Source: Pseudonocardia hierapolitana (GTDB lineage Bacteria > Actinomycetota > Actinomycetes > Mycobacteriales > Pseudonocardiaceae). From it: a stretch of 64,000 bases of DNA. The translations under genes were made by a program, and so were the position numbers. Below the pieces are notes generated by a model. The model was not told where the DNA came from. It was given only the letters and a program-made list of their open reading frames with translations, and did no database searches. The stretch covers positions 6,572,001 to 6,636,000 of the forward strand of contig NZ_VIWU01000001.1 in the NCBI RefSeq assembly GCF_007994075.1, in the 5' to 3' direction. Below are positions 1 through 8,669 of this stretch, piece by piece. Every line of letters starts with the position of its first letter. Position 1 is the stretch's first letter.

Positions 1-986
1 CCGTCTTCGCCCGGCTGTCGCCGGAGCAGAAGGTCACGTTGGTGGCGGCGCTGCGGCGGGCCGGGGCCACACTGGCGATGACCGGTGACGGGATCAACGA
101 CGCGGCCGCGATCCGGCTGGCCGACGTCGGCGTCGCGGTGACGAGTACCGAGTCGCCGGCCGCGCGCAAGGCCGCGGACGTGGTGCTCACCGACATCGAC
201 CTGACCCGCCTGGTCGACGCCATCGGCGAAGGGCGGGCGATGTGGGCGAGGGTGCGCGACGCGGTGTCGGTGCTCGTCGGCGGGAACGCCGGAGAGATCG
301 CGTTCACGGTCCTCGGCACCGCGTTCGGCGGGCGGTCCCCGCTCACGACCCGGCAACTGCTGCTGGTCAACATGCTCACCGACATGTTCCCGGCGCTGGC
401 AGTCGCGGTGGCCGCGCCTCGTCGCGCAGCCGCGGGCGGTGAGGACGACGGGCTGCTGGCCGCGCATCCGCTCAGGGACGTCCTGCTCGCCGGCCCGCAC
501 CGCGGCTTCACCCGCTCGGTTCGGGAGATGGTGCTGGTGCGCGGCGCGGCAACGGCGGCCGGGGCCAGCGGAGCGTGGGCCGTCGGCCGGCTCACCGGCA
601 CCACCGCCCGGGCCAGCACGATGGGGTTGGCCGCACTGATCGCCAGCCAGCTCGGCCAGACCGCGTGGGCCGGTCGGCGCAGCCCGCTGGTCGTGATGAC
701 CGCCGCCGGATCGCTCGCCGCGCTCGCCGCCGTCGTGCAGACGCCCGGGGTGAGCCGGTTCTTCGGCTGCAGACCGCTCGACCCGCTCTCCTGGCTGGTC
801 GTCCTCGCCTGGGCCGGGACGGCGACGGTCGGAGCCGAGGTCGTACCGCGCCTGGTGAGCGCGTGGCAGACGCAGGGCGAGCCACCCCGCCCACTGCCCG
901 CAGGCCCCGAAGGGCCTCCGGACACGACCGCGGTCGAGCATCGCGACCTGCCCGGTGTTGCTCACAACGGCGAGCTCAGTCACTGA
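1..986 (+). CDS. P-type cation-transporting ATPase, C-terminal part (gene begins upstream of window)
   Basis: The gene is open at the left edge; reading in frame from base 3, the visible part gives about 327 residues. It contains the P-type ATPase hinge motif TGDGINDAAAI preceded by SPEQK, the end of the cytoplasmic HAD/P domain. Hydrophobic stretches follow, including GEIAFTVLG and LLLVNMLTDMFPALAVA, which match the last membrane segments of P1/P2-type pumps such as mycobacterial CtpI-like proteins. The phosphorylation motif DKTGT must lie upstream, outside the window. The C-terminal tail of about 40 residues is Pro/Gly-rich and probably cytoplasmic. Ion specificity cannot be judged without the missing transmembrane part. 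Confidence 0.9.
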   Translation, partial: VFARLSPEQKVTLVAALRRAGATLAMTGDGINDAAAIRLADVGVAVTSTESPAARKAADVVLTDIDLTRLVDAIGEGRAMWARVRDAVSVLVGGNAGEIAFTVLGTAFGGRSPLTTRQLLLVNMLTDMFPALAVAVAAPRRAAAGGEDDGLLAAHPLRDVLLAGPHRGFTRSVREMVLVRGAATAAGASGAWAVGRLTGTTARASTMGLAALIASQLGQTAWAGRRSPLVVMTAAGSLAALAAVVQTPGVSRFFGCRPLDPLSWLVVLAWAGTATVGAEVVPRLVSAWQTQGEPPRPLPAGPEGPPDTTAVEHRDLPGVAHNGELSH

Positions 987-1132
987 GCAGCCGCGCTGGC
1001 CGACGCTGGTGGTCGAACCTCTGGCGTAGCCGGTCAGGCGCGGGTGTCAGCGGCTCCGGCGCGCTGGCCGTCCGGGACCGATGGTGCGCGGAGGTGGGTC
1101 GCGTCGGATCGCCGCCGCACTATGGTGCAGGA

Positions 1133-2512
1133 ATGCCTCGGGAACGTCTGGTGGTGATCGGTGGCGATGCCGCCGGGATGAGCGCCGCCAGCCAGGCTCG
1201 CAGGCGGCGGGATCCGGGCGATCTGGAGATCGTCGCGTTCGAGCAGGGCCGGTTCACGTCGTACTCGGCGTGCGGGATCCCGTACTGGATCGGTGGCAGC
1301 GTCGGCGGGCCGGACGAGCTCGTCGCGCGCAGCCCGGAGGAGCACCGCAAGCAGGGGATCGACGTGCGGATCCGCACCAGGGTCACGGCGATCGATCTGG
1401 ATTCCCGCACGGTCCACGCCTGCGATCTGGAGGCAGGCCACGAGTACGACGAGCACTTCGACTGTCTGGTCTACGCCTCCGGCAGCGTGCCGATCCGCCC
1501 GCCGATCCCGGGCATCGATGCCGCAGGCGTGTTCGGCGTGCAGACCCTGGGCGACGGCGCGGTCCTGCGCGACGAGCTCGACGACAGCGTGCGTCGGGTC
1601 GTCATCATCGGTGGCGGCTACATCGGGCTGGAGATCGCCGAGGCGTGCCAGGTCCGGGGCCTGGATGTCACCGTTGTCGACAAGGCCGCTACTCCGGTCG
1701 GCACGTTCGACCCGGATATCGGCTCGTTCATCGCCGACGCCGTCCGTGGCATGGGCATCTCGATGATCCTTTCTGACGGGGCAGCGGAGATCGAGACCGG
1801 CAGTAGCGGCCGGGCCGTCGCGGTGCACACGGAGGCCGGCCGCAGGTTGCCCGCCGACCTCGTCGTACTCGGCCTCGGCGTCCGGCCGAACGTCTCCCTG
1901 GCCGAGGAGGCCGGGATCCCGCTGGGCACCTCCGGCGGTATCGCCGTGGACAACCGGATGCGGACGCAGGTCGAGGGCGTCTGGGCCGCCGGCGACTGCG
2001 TCGAGTCGGTCCATCGGCTGTCCGGGCGGCGGGTCGTCGTGGCCCTCGGGACGCATGCCAACAAGCAGGGCCGCGTCGTCGGCATCAACATCGGCGGCGG
2101 ATACGCCACCTTCCCCGGGGTCATCGGCACCGCCGTCACGAAGGTGTGCGATCTCGAGGTGGCCCGTACCGGCATGTCCGAGGCTGAGGCCGACGCGGCC
2201 GGGTTCTGCTATCTGACAACCGCCGTGGACTCCACGACCCGCGCCGGCTACTTCCCCGGCGCCGAGCCGATCCGCACGAAGCTGCTCGCCGAGAAGCGCA
2301 CCGGCAGGCTGCTCGGCGCCCAGATCGTCGGGCGGGAGGGTGCCGCGAAGCGGATCGATGTGCTCGCCACCGCGATCTGGAACGAGATGCATGTCGACGA
2401 GATTCTGAGCCTGGATCTGTCCTACGCGCCGCCGTTCGCACCCGTGTGGGATCCGGTGCTCATCGCCGCACGCAAGGCGTTCGAGACCGTGGAAGCCGAC
2501 AGCCGCAAGTGA
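1133..2512 (+). CDS. FAD/NAD(P)-dependent disulfide reductase, CoA-disulfide reductase / NADH oxidase-like
   Basis: This is a 459-residue pyridine-nucleotide disulfide oxidoreductase. An N-terminal FAD-binding Rossmann motif (VVIGGDAAGMSAA) is followed by the single redox cysteine Cys47 in SYSACGIPYW, the hallmark of CoA-disulfide reductases and Nox/peroxiredoxin-type flavoproteins. An NAD(P)-binding GGGYIGLEIAE sits near residue 165 and the second FAD motif WAAGDCVES near 285. The C-terminal dimerisation domain is present. I chose the ATG at 1133 because it directly precedes the FAD motif; a much longer upstream reading frame overlaps the ATPase gene and has no homology-like content. The likely role is redox homeostasis (low-molecular-weight thiol disulfide or O2 reduction). 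It is transcribed in the same direction as the cation pump, 146 bases downstream. Confidence 0.85.
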   Translation: MPRERLVVIGGDAAGMSAASQARRRRDPGDLEIVAFEQGRFTSYSACGIPYWIGGSVGGPDELVARSPEEHRKQGIDVRIRTRVTAIDLDSRTVHACDLEAGHEYDEHFDCLVYASGSVPIRPPIPGIDAAGVFGVQTLGDGAVLRDELDDSVRRVVIIGGGYIGLEIAEACQVRGLDVTVVDKAATPVGTFDPDIGSFIADAVRGMGISMILSDGAAEIETGSSGRAVAVHTEAGRRLPADLVVLGLGVRPNVSLAEEAGIPLGTSGGIAVDNRMRTQVEGVWAAGDCVESVHRLSGRRVVVALGTHANKQGRVVGINIGGGYATFPGVIGTAVTKVCDLEVARTGMSEAEADAAGFCYLTTAVDSTTRAGYFPGAEPIRTKLLAEKRTGRLLGAQIVGREGAAKRIDVLATAIWNEMHVDEILSLDLSYAPPFAPVWDPVLIAARKAFETVEADSRK

Positions 2513-2626
2513 ATGACCGACACCGCCTACTGGAACCCGTCGCCGCGTGGACGCGCTTCATCTACCCCACCTACCCCGTTGACGAGCGCGATCGCCATGC
2601 CGAGCCGGGACGCCGCGTCGCTGGGG

Positions 2627-3805
2627 TCACTGGCGCAGGCCTACCTCCTTCAGGAGCGGCATGACGTTGTTCCCGAAGTACTCGAGCTCCTCGTTGTAGT
2701 CGATGAGCCCGAAGATCATGCCCTGCATGCCGGCCTCGTTGAGGGCGGCGAGCTGCTCGGTGACCTGCTCCGGCGTGCCGACGACGGGGTAGCCGCCCCA
2801 GCCGGCGATGAAGCGCTCCTGCATCTTCTTGACCGCGTGGTCGAAGGACTGGCTCGCGCCGGAACCAGCGATCTTGATGACGTTGCCGGCGGCCCCCCAG
2901 TCGCCCTCGTCGACGACCTGCTGGAAGGCGCGCTTTGCCTCGTCCTCGGTGTCGCGGCACACGACCAGGCCGTATGTCATGACCTGGATCTCCCGCTGGT
3001 AGTCGTCGCGGGCCTTCGACCGCACCTTGTCGGTGTAGGCCCTGATGTTCTCCAGTGTGTCGAGCGAGGCGAAGTTGATGTCGACGTTGCGGGCGGAGAA
3101 CTCGATACCGGCCGGCGAGTTGCCTGCGTTGAGCAGCGCCGGGCGGGGCGCCTGGTGGGGCTTCGGGTACGCCTCGAGCAGGGCGCCCTGGAAGTGCTCT
3201 CCGTCGACCTCGAACGAGCCGGGCTCGGTCCACAGCCTCGTGACGTAGTCGATCCACTCCTGGCCGAAGGCGTAGCGCTCGTCGTGCTCGCGCTGCTCGC
3301 CGCCGAACATCTCCATCTCCGGTGGCACCCATCCCATCACGAGGTTGAGCGCGAACCGGCCCCTGGAGATGTGGTCGATCGTGGTGGCGGCCTTGGCGGC
3401 GACGATCGGGTGCACGGTGGGCAGGTGGGAGGTCGCGGCGACGCCGATCCGCTCGGTCGCCTCGGCGATGCCCGCGGCCCAGGTGTAGGTCTCGAAGCAG
3501 TTGCCGTTGAAGTTGGTGGAGCCGCCGAACCCCTTCCAGCGGGCCACCGGCACGAGCACGTCGAAGCCGATGCGGTCGGCGCGCTGCGCGATCTCCTTGG
3601 TGTGCTCCCACGTCACCCGGTACGACGACGGGGCGTGGCTCATGATCAGCCCGTACGAGCAGTTGATGCCGAACAGCCCCAGCTTCATCTTCTGGTCGCC
3701 GAACAGCGGGTTGGTCTCCCTGCGGTCCTGCAGGGGGCGGGTCTCGCTCGCGGGGCGCGGGGCCGTGGGGGCGAGCCCGAGGCGCTCGTTGGCGGTCGCG
3801 GTCAT
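2627..3805 (-). CDS. LLM-class FMNH2-dependent monooxygenase (RutA/SfnG-type)
   Basis: This 392-residue luciferase-like monooxygenase has the (beta/alpha)8 fold. Visible features are the N-terminal strand KLGLFGINCSYG, the substrate/flavin-pocket motif WKGFGG followed by N-x-C-FETYTWAAG, TIDHISRGRFALNLVMGW, and a C-terminal NNVMPLLKEVG. The GFGG motif and overall layout resemble RutA (uracil ring opening) and SfnG (dimethylsulfone monooxygenase), which cleave C-N or C-S bonds using reduced flavin from a partner reductase. About 35 N-terminal residues precede the conserved core. It follows the aldehyde dehydrogenase gene by 24 bases with a GGAG ribosome site, so the two form a minus-strand operon. 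A flavin reductase gene lies at 8065-8586. The true substrate cannot be read from sequence. Confidence 0.85.
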   Translation of the reverse strand: MTATANERLGLAPTAPRPASETRPLQDRRETNPLFGDQKMKLGLFGINCSYGLIMSHAPSSYRVTWEHTKEIAQRADRIGFDVLVPVARWKGFGGSTNFNGNCFETYTWAAGIAEATERIGVAATSHLPTVHPIVAAKAATTIDHISRGRFALNLVMGWVPPEMEMFGGEQREHDERYAFGQEWIDYVTRLWTEPGSFEVDGEHFQGALLEAYPKPHQAPRPALLNAGNSPAGIEFSARNVDINFASLDTLENIRAYTDKVRSKARDDYQREIQVMTYGLVVCRDTEDEAKRAFQQVVDEGDWGAAGNVIKIAGSGASQSFDHAVKKMQERFIAGWGGYPVVGTPEQVTEQLAALNEAGMQGMIFGLIDYNEELEYFGNNVMPLLKEVGLRQ

Positions 3806-3829
3806 GGTCGTCTCCTTCGACGAGGGTGC

Positions 3830-5308
3830 TCAGCCCAGCTGGAACGGGTCGCGGGTGCCGCCGGTGAGCTCGACGAACACGGACTTGTTCTCGGTGTACT
3901 CGTTGATCGCGTCGATGCCGTTCTCGCGCCCGATGCCGCTCGCGCCGAAGCCACCGAACGGCATGGCGGGGGACACCACGCGGTACGCGTTGATCCACAC
4001 GGTGCCGGCGCGGAGCTTCGCGGCGACGCGGTGGGCCCGGTGCACGTCCTTGGTCCAGACAGCGCCGGCCAGGCCGTAGGGGGTGTCGTTGGCGAGCTTG
4101 AGGGCCTCGTCCTCGTCACGGAAGGTGTAAGCGGCGAGCACGGGGCCGAACACCTCCTCGCGGACGATGGTGTTCTCCGGGGTCACGTTCGTGACGACGG
4201 TGGGCTTGACGAACAGGCCCCCGCGCTCGGCGTCGGGCTCACCGCCGCAGGCGAAGGCGGCGCCCTCGGCGGCCGCGCCCTGCAGGTAGGAGAGGACCTT
4301 CTCGTACTGCGGTCGGTTGGCCACCGGGCCCATCTCGGTCTCGGCGGCGGTGGGGTCGCCCAGCTTGATCGTGTCGGCACGGGCGACGACCTTCTCGATC
4401 AACGCGTCGTGGACGGCGGCATGCACGATCAGGCGCGAGCCCGCCATGCAGGTCTGGCCCGTAGCGGCGAAGACACCGGCGACGAGGCCGTTGGCGGCGG
4501 CGTCGAGATCGGCGTCGGGGAAGACGATCTGCGGCGACTTCCCACCCAGCTCCAGGGTGACGCGGTTGAGGTTCGCCGCCGCGGCCTGCGCGACCTTGGC
4601 ACCTGTCGTCGTCGAACCGGTGAACGCGATCTTGTCCACGCCCCGGTGCGAGGCGAGCGCCTCACCGGTCGCGCGGTCCCAGCCGGTGACGACGTTCAAC
4701 ACGCCCGCCGGGAGTCCCGCCTCGTGCAGGATCTCGGCGAACACGACGGTAGAAGCGGGGGAGTGCTCCGATGGCTTGGCCACCACCGTGCAACCGGCGG
4801 CCAGCGCGGGAGCGAGCTTGAAGGTCAGCAGCAGGAGCGGCGAGTTCCACGGCGTGATCGCGCCGACGACGCCGATCGGCTCGCGAGTGGTGAAGCCGAA
4901 GTAGTTCGGGTTGACCGGCGGCACGGTGCGACCCTCGACCTTGTCGGCCAGCCCCGCGAAGTAGTAGTACCACTGCGGCAGGCTGTTCAGCTGGCCGAGC
5001 ATCTCGCGCAGCAGCTTGCCCGAGTCGTTGACCTCCAGCCGGGCCAGCCGCTCGGCGTTCGCGGCGATCGCGTCCCCGCACCTGCGCAAGGTCGCGGCCC
5101 GCTGGAATCCCGTCATCTGTCCCCACTCGCCCTCGAAGGCGGAGCGGGCGGCGGCCACGGCCTCGTCGATGTCCTCCGGACCGCCATCCGCGAGGCGCGC
5201 CCAGGGCTGACCGGTGTAGGGGTTCTGCGACTCGAACGTGCGGCCCGAGCGGGCGTCGACCGACTTGCCGCCGATGAAGAGCTTCAACTCTTCCAAGGAT
5301 GTCGTCAT
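3830..5308 (-). CDS. Aldehyde dehydrogenase family protein
   Basis: A 492-residue NAD(P)-dependent aldehyde dehydrogenase. Motifs in order: cofactor strand TPWNSPLLLL, LELGGKSP with the general-base Glu, catalytic Cys287 in GQTCMAGSR, EEVFGPVL, and the C-terminal FGGFGASGIGRENG. I chose the ATG at 5308 because GGAAGGAAG lies just upstream and the protein then begins like other ALDHs (LKLFIGGKSVDA); the frame continues 20 codons further upstream without homologous content. It is the first gene of a two-gene minus-strand operon with the LLM monooxygenase, so it probably oxidises an aldehyde released by that enzyme. The divergent AraC regulator is the likely controller. Confidence 0.9.
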   Translation of the reverse strand: MTTSLEELKLFIGGKSVDARSGRTFESQNPYTGQPWARLADGGPEDIDEAVAAARSAFEGEWGQMTGFQRAATLRRCGDAIAANAERLARLEVNDSGKLLREMLGQLNSLPQWYYYFAGLADKVEGRTVPPVNPNYFGFTTREPIGVVGAITPWNSPLLLLTFKLAPALAAGCTVVAKPSEHSPASTVVFAEILHEAGLPAGVLNVVTGWDRATGEALASHRGVDKIAFTGSTTTGAKVAQAAAANLNRVTLELGGKSPQIVFPDADLDAAANGLVAGVFAATGQTCMAGSRLIVHAAVHDALIEKVVARADTIKLGDPTAAETEMGPVANRPQYEKVLSYLQGAAAEGAAFACGGEPDAERGGLFVKPTVVTNVTPENTIVREEVFGPVLAAYTFRDEDEALKLANDTPYGLAGAVWTKDVHRAHRVAAKLRAGTVWINAYRVVSPAMPFGGFGASGIGRENGIDAINEYTENKSVFVELTGGTRDPFQLG

Positions 5309-5626
5309 TGATCTTCCTTCCGTCCGACCTTCGTCGCGCCGACCGCGCAGTGGATGGAGGCTGACCATAGGAACGGCCCGACGCCCGTCGATAGCCGCGG
5401 AACGCAGCGGCAGAGCCGTTCCACGCGAGCCGGACCTCGGACATCAGCAAGCCGAGCCCGCGCTCTCCGGCTGGCGCGGTGCGCTCATCGGCTGTTCAGC
5501 GCCTGCGCGGGCCGCATACTGTGGCCTACCTCTCGGGACGGCGGCGCCGGCTCGTGCGGGCCGGCGTGGCCGATCCCCGGACGAGCGAAGGCGGGACGGG
5601 CGAGAACGCGAGGAGGCGGCGGGCCC
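5309..5626. promoter_or_regulatory. Divergent promoter region between ALDH/monooxygenase operon and AraC gene
   Basis: This 318-base stretch has no convincing gene. It separates the minus-strand ALDH from the plus-strand AraC regulator, the usual place for an AraC-type operator. A 7-base inverted repeat, GGAACGG (5370-5376) and CCGTTCC (5416-5422), lies within it. I could not identify the promoter elements themselves with confidence. Confidence 0.3.
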
Positions 5627-6640
5627 ATGAACCCTTCGACGACATCGGGCCCCGCCGCTCCGTCAGCTCGGCTGTCGAGGTACTCGATCATGGACACGCG
5701 CAGCCTCGAGGAGGCCCGCGACGTCGTCAGCCGCGTGTATCTCGACCACGCGCTGTCGGCGCCGGAGGATCGCCTGGAAGCGACGCTCAACGCCGCGTCG
5801 AACCGCCGGTTCACCATCGGCTACCTCACGTACCAGTCCAGCGCGAAGCTCGTGATGCCCCCGACCGAGAACTGCTACCACATCAACCTCACCGTCGAGG
5901 GACGCACCGAGGCCCGCCGAACAGACGGCGCCCGTGCGACGACCCGGGCCATGTCGAGCGGCCTCGTGCTCCTTCCGGACCAGGAGACCACCGTCCGGTG
6001 GTCACCGGATGCCGGGCAGCTCATCCTCAAGATCTCCCGGGAGAGCTTGGAGGGCCACCTCAGCGAGCAGCTCCACCTGCCGGTGAACGGGGTGCTGGAC
6101 TTCGACTTCGGGATCGATCTGACGACGCCCGCCGGGAGCTCGCTGCTCGCCTCGGTCGAGTTCTTCGCCCGTGAGTTGAACCGACCCGGCGGGCTCGCCG
6201 ACATGCCGATCGCCCGCGAGCAGCTCGAGGCGTTCGTGATGACTCAGCTGCTGCACGCCGGCCGGCACCAGTACACCGACGCCCTGGCCGCTCCCGCCGA
6301 TCCAGTCCGGTCGGGCCGGCTCCGACCGGTGATCAGCTACATGGAAGAGCACGCCGACCAACCACTCAGCCCGCAGGAGCTCGCCCGGATCGGCTGCATG
6401 AGCGTCCGGACCTTGCATGCGACCTTCCAGCAGGAGCTCGGCGAGTCACCCATGAGCTACCTGCGTCGCATCCGACTCGACCACGTTCGAGCCGAACTCC
6501 TGCGATGCGACCCGAGGTCGACCCGGGTCACGGATGTCGCCCTGCGGTGGGGCTTCTTCCACCAGAGCCGGTTCGCGCAGCAGTACAGGGGACGGTTCGG
6601 TGAACTGCCGCGGGAAACGCTGCGTAGCCGGAGCCGGTGA
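5627..6640 (+). CDS. AraC-family transcriptional regulator
   Basis: A 337-residue regulator with a C-terminal double helix-turn-helix AraC domain: helices around LSPQELARIGCMSVRTLHATFQ, then VTDVALRWGFFHQSRFAQQYR and GELP. The N-terminal portion (FTIGYLTYQSSAKLVMPP onward) fits the AraC_binding_2 sensor type common in actinobacterial catabolic loci. The ATG at 5627 is preceded by AGGAGG with 10-base spacing. A second in-frame Met (MDTRSLEE) is possible. It is divergent from the ALDH/LLM monooxygenase operon and is inferred to activate it. The ribBA gene follows on the same strand after 145 bases. Confidence 0.88.
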   Translation: MNPSTTSGPAAPSARLSRYSIMDTRSLEEARDVVSRVYLDHALSAPEDRLEATLNAASNRRFTIGYLTYQSSAKLVMPPTENCYHINLTVEGRTEARRTDGARATTRAMSSGLVLLPDQETTVRWSPDAGQLILKISRESLEGHLSEQLHLPVNGVLDFDFGIDLTTPAGSSLLASVEFFARELNRPGGLADMPIAREQLEAFVMTQLLHAGRHQYTDALAAPADPVRSGRLRPVISYMEEHADQPLSPQELARIGCMSVRTLHATFQQELGESPMSYLRRIRLDHVRAELLRCDPRSTRVTDVALRWGFFHQSRFAQQYRGRFGELPRETLRSRSR

Positions 6641-6785
6641 GGTGCGCACCCTCCGGGCCGCTGCGCTCTGTGGCTACGTGACGGCTGCGCGCGGATAGCT
6701 CGTGCCGGGTCGGCACTCGTACCGTCGCAGCACCCCGATCGTTCCACGCCGAGCCCGGGGCCAACGCGACCGTGAGGAGCCGACG

Positions 6786-8057
6786 ATGCCGCACTCCATC
6801 GGGGACCCGAGCGTCCACGTCTCCGGGCTGCCGGGGACGTCGGCGGTGCAGTGTGCGGTGGCGGCGTTGGCGGCGGGCCTGATGGTGGTCGTCATCGATG
6901 ATGCAGATCGGGAGAACGAGGGGGATCTGGTGCTGTCCGCGGGGTCTGTGACTGCGGAGCAGGTGGCGTTCGTGGTGGCGCACACGACGGGGATCGTGTG
7001 CGCGCCGATGCCGGCCGAGCGCGCGGATGTGCTGGGGTTGGGGTTGATGGTTGCCGAGAACACCGACGCGCACGGCACGGCGTTCACCGTCACCGTCGAC
7101 CACACGAGCACCGGGACGGGGGTGTCGGCGGCCGACCGGGCTGCCACGTTGCGGGCGTTGGCCGATCCGGCCACCCGCGCCGAGCAGCTGCGCCGGCCAG
7201 GGCACGTGTTCCCGCTGCGAGCCCGCGAGGGTGGGGTACTGGCCCGGGCCGGGCACACCGAAGCCGCGGTGGACCTGCTGCGCCTGGCCGGCCAGGATCC
7301 GGTCGCAGTGATCGCCGAGATCGTGGCAGCGGACGGCTCGATGGCCCGCGGTCGGACACTGCGGGCGTTCGCCGACGAGCACGACCTGCCGATGCTGGCC
7401 ATCGCGGATCTGGTCCGCTACCGGCGCGCGACCGAGCGGTTCGTCGAACACGTGGCCACCTCGGCGATGCCCACGGTGTTCGGCGAGTTCCGGGCAGTGG
7501 CCTACCGCTCCACCATCGACGCCACCGAGCACCTCGCCCTGGTCCACGGGGATGCCGCCGCCGCCTCCCGCAGCCCCCGCGGCGCGTTGGTGCGTGTGCA
7601 CAGCGAGTGCCTCACCGGCGACATCATCGGCTCGCTGCGCTGCGACTGCGGGGCCCAACTCGAACAAGCCATGCGCGCGATCGCCGCCGAAGGCGCCGGC
7701 GCCGTCGTCTACCTGCGTGGCCACGAAGGGCGCGGGATCGGGCTGGCCCACAAGATCCGCGCCTACGCCCTGCAGGAAACCGGCCTGGACACGATCGACG
7801 CCAACACCGTGCAGGGCCTGCCCGTCGACTCCCGCTCCTACGGCACCGGCGCCCAGATCCTCACCGACCTCGGCATCACCCGGCTGCGACTGATCACCAA
7901 CAACCCCGCCAAACACGGCGGTCTCGACGGTTACGGCCTGCACATCCTCGACCGCGTCACGCTGGCCACCACTCCCAGCCCCCACAACATGCGCTACCTG
8001 CGCACCAAGCAAGAACGCATGGGCCACGTCCTGGTGCTGAACGAGCACACCGGCTGA
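6786..8057 (+). CDS. ribBA: Bifunctional 3,4-dihydroxy-2-butanone-4-phosphate synthase / GTP cyclohydrolase II
   Basis: A 423-residue RibBA that makes both committed precursors of riboflavin. The N-terminal RibB domain shows DDADRENEGDL (acid loop), the HTSTGTGVSAADRA segment and GHTEAAVDLLRLAG. The C-terminal RibA domain shows the zinc-binding pattern SECLTGDIIGSLRCDCG, the catalytic RGHEGRGIGL and the nucleotide-contacting TNNPAKHGGLDGYGL. The ATG at 6786 has GTGAGGAG upstream. The gene sits apart from any other riboflavin biosynthesis gene and next to flavin-using enzymes, so it looks like an extra copy devoted to FMN supply. I found no FMN-riboswitch core upstream. It converges on the flavin reductase gene, with a strong hairpin between them. 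Confidence 0.95.
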   Translation: MPHSIGDPSVHVSGLPGTSAVQCAVAALAAGLMVVVIDDADRENEGDLVLSAGSVTAEQVAFVVAHTTGIVCAPMPAERADVLGLGLMVAENTDAHGTAFTVTVDHTSTGTGVSAADRAATLRALADPATRAEQLRRPGHVFPLRAREGGVLARAGHTEAAVDLLRLAGQDPVAVIAEIVAADGSMARGRTLRAFADEHDLPMLAIADLVRYRRATERFVEHVATSAMPTVFGEFRAVAYRSTIDATEHLALVHGDAAAASRSPRGALVRVHSECLTGDIIGSLRCDCGAQLEQAMRAIAAEGAGAVVYLRGHEGRGIGLAHKIRAYALQETGLDTIDANTVQGLPVDSRSYGTGAQILTDLGITRLRLITNNPAKHGGLDGYGLHILDRVTLATTPSPHNMRYLRTKQERMGHVLVLNEHTG

Positions 8058-8062
8058 CAGCC

Positions 8063-8089
8063 GGTCACCGCGCCGACGGCGCGGTGACC
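8063..8089. terminator. Bidirectional terminator hairpin between ribBA and flavin reductase
   Basis: A perfect 12-base inverted repeat, GGTCACCGCGCC / GGCGCGGTGACC with a GAC loop, lies at the end of two convergent genes. It begins 6 bases after the ribBA stop and covers the last codons of the reductase. Its symmetry suits termination from both sides. No U-tract follows, as is usual in GC-rich actinobacteria. Confidence 0.75.
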
Positions 8090-8586
8090 GCGTAGGCGCC
8101 ACGGTGGAACAGCAACGGTTCCCGCGTCTCGTCCGCTGCGAGGTCGTGCACCCGCCCGGCGACGATGGTGTGGTCGCCCCCCGGGTACTCGTGCTCGAGG
8201 GTGCAGTCGATCCAGGCGGCGACCCCGTCGAGGACGGGAGCGCCCGAGGGAGCGGGCCTCCACCGGACGCCCGCGTACTTGTCGGTGCCGGAGCGGGCGA
8301 ACGCGGTGCTCAGGTCCGAATGGTCGGCAGCCAGCACGTTCACGCAGAACCTGCCGACCTCGCGGATCCTCGGCCAGGTCGTCGAGGTCCCGGCAGGGCA
8401 GAACGACACCAGCGGCGGTTCGAGGGACAGCGAGCTGAACGACTGGCACGTGAAGCCGAGTGGCCCGTCCGGTCCGGATGCGGTGATGACCACGACACCG
8501 GAGGCGAAATGGCCGAGGACCGCCCGCATCCGGGCTCCGTCGACCGGACGTGCCTCCTGTACCCCGTCGTACGTGCGTTCGGTCAT
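8065..8586 (-). CDS. Flavin reductase family protein (FMN reductase component of two-component monooxygenase)
   Basis: This 173-residue flavin reductase domain protein is of the HpaC/HsaB/RutF type. It starts VLGHFASGVVVITA, continues with GFTCQSFSSLSLEPPLVSFCPA, FCVNVLAADH and the signature GGDHTIVAGRVHDL near the C-terminus. Such proteins pass NAD(P)H electrons to free FMN or FAD, and the reduced flavin diffuses to a monooxygenase. The nearest candidate partner is the LLM monooxygenase at 2627-3805. No clear ribosome-binding site precedes the ATG, so a leaderless transcript is possible. It is convergent with ribBA. Confidence 0.9.
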   Translation of the reverse strand: MTERTYDGVQEARPVDGARMRAVLGHFASGVVVITASGPDGPLGFTCQSFSSLSLEPPLVSFCPAGTSTTWPRIREVGRFCVNVLAADHSDLSTAFARSGTDKYAGVRWRPAPSGAPVLDGVAAWIDCTLEHEYPGGDHTIVAGRVHDLAADETREPLLFHRGAYAVTAPSAR

Positions 8587-8669
8587 GGACGAACGCTAAG
8601 TGGAGTGCGGGCGGGCCAGATATCCGCGAACCGCGCGGGCACAGCCTCAGCGCGCGACCGAACGTCCCG

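Noticed and set aside
2513..5311. A 932-codon plus-strand open frame antisense to the monooxygenase and ALDH genes
   Set aside because: It is the shadow expected opposite GC-rich genes with strong third-position bias; it lacks domains and both minus-strand genes are clear.
6641..6785. Possible FMN riboswitch before ribBA
   Set aside because: I looked for the conserved RFN core (AGGGGC...CCCCACCGGCGGT-like) and did not find it.
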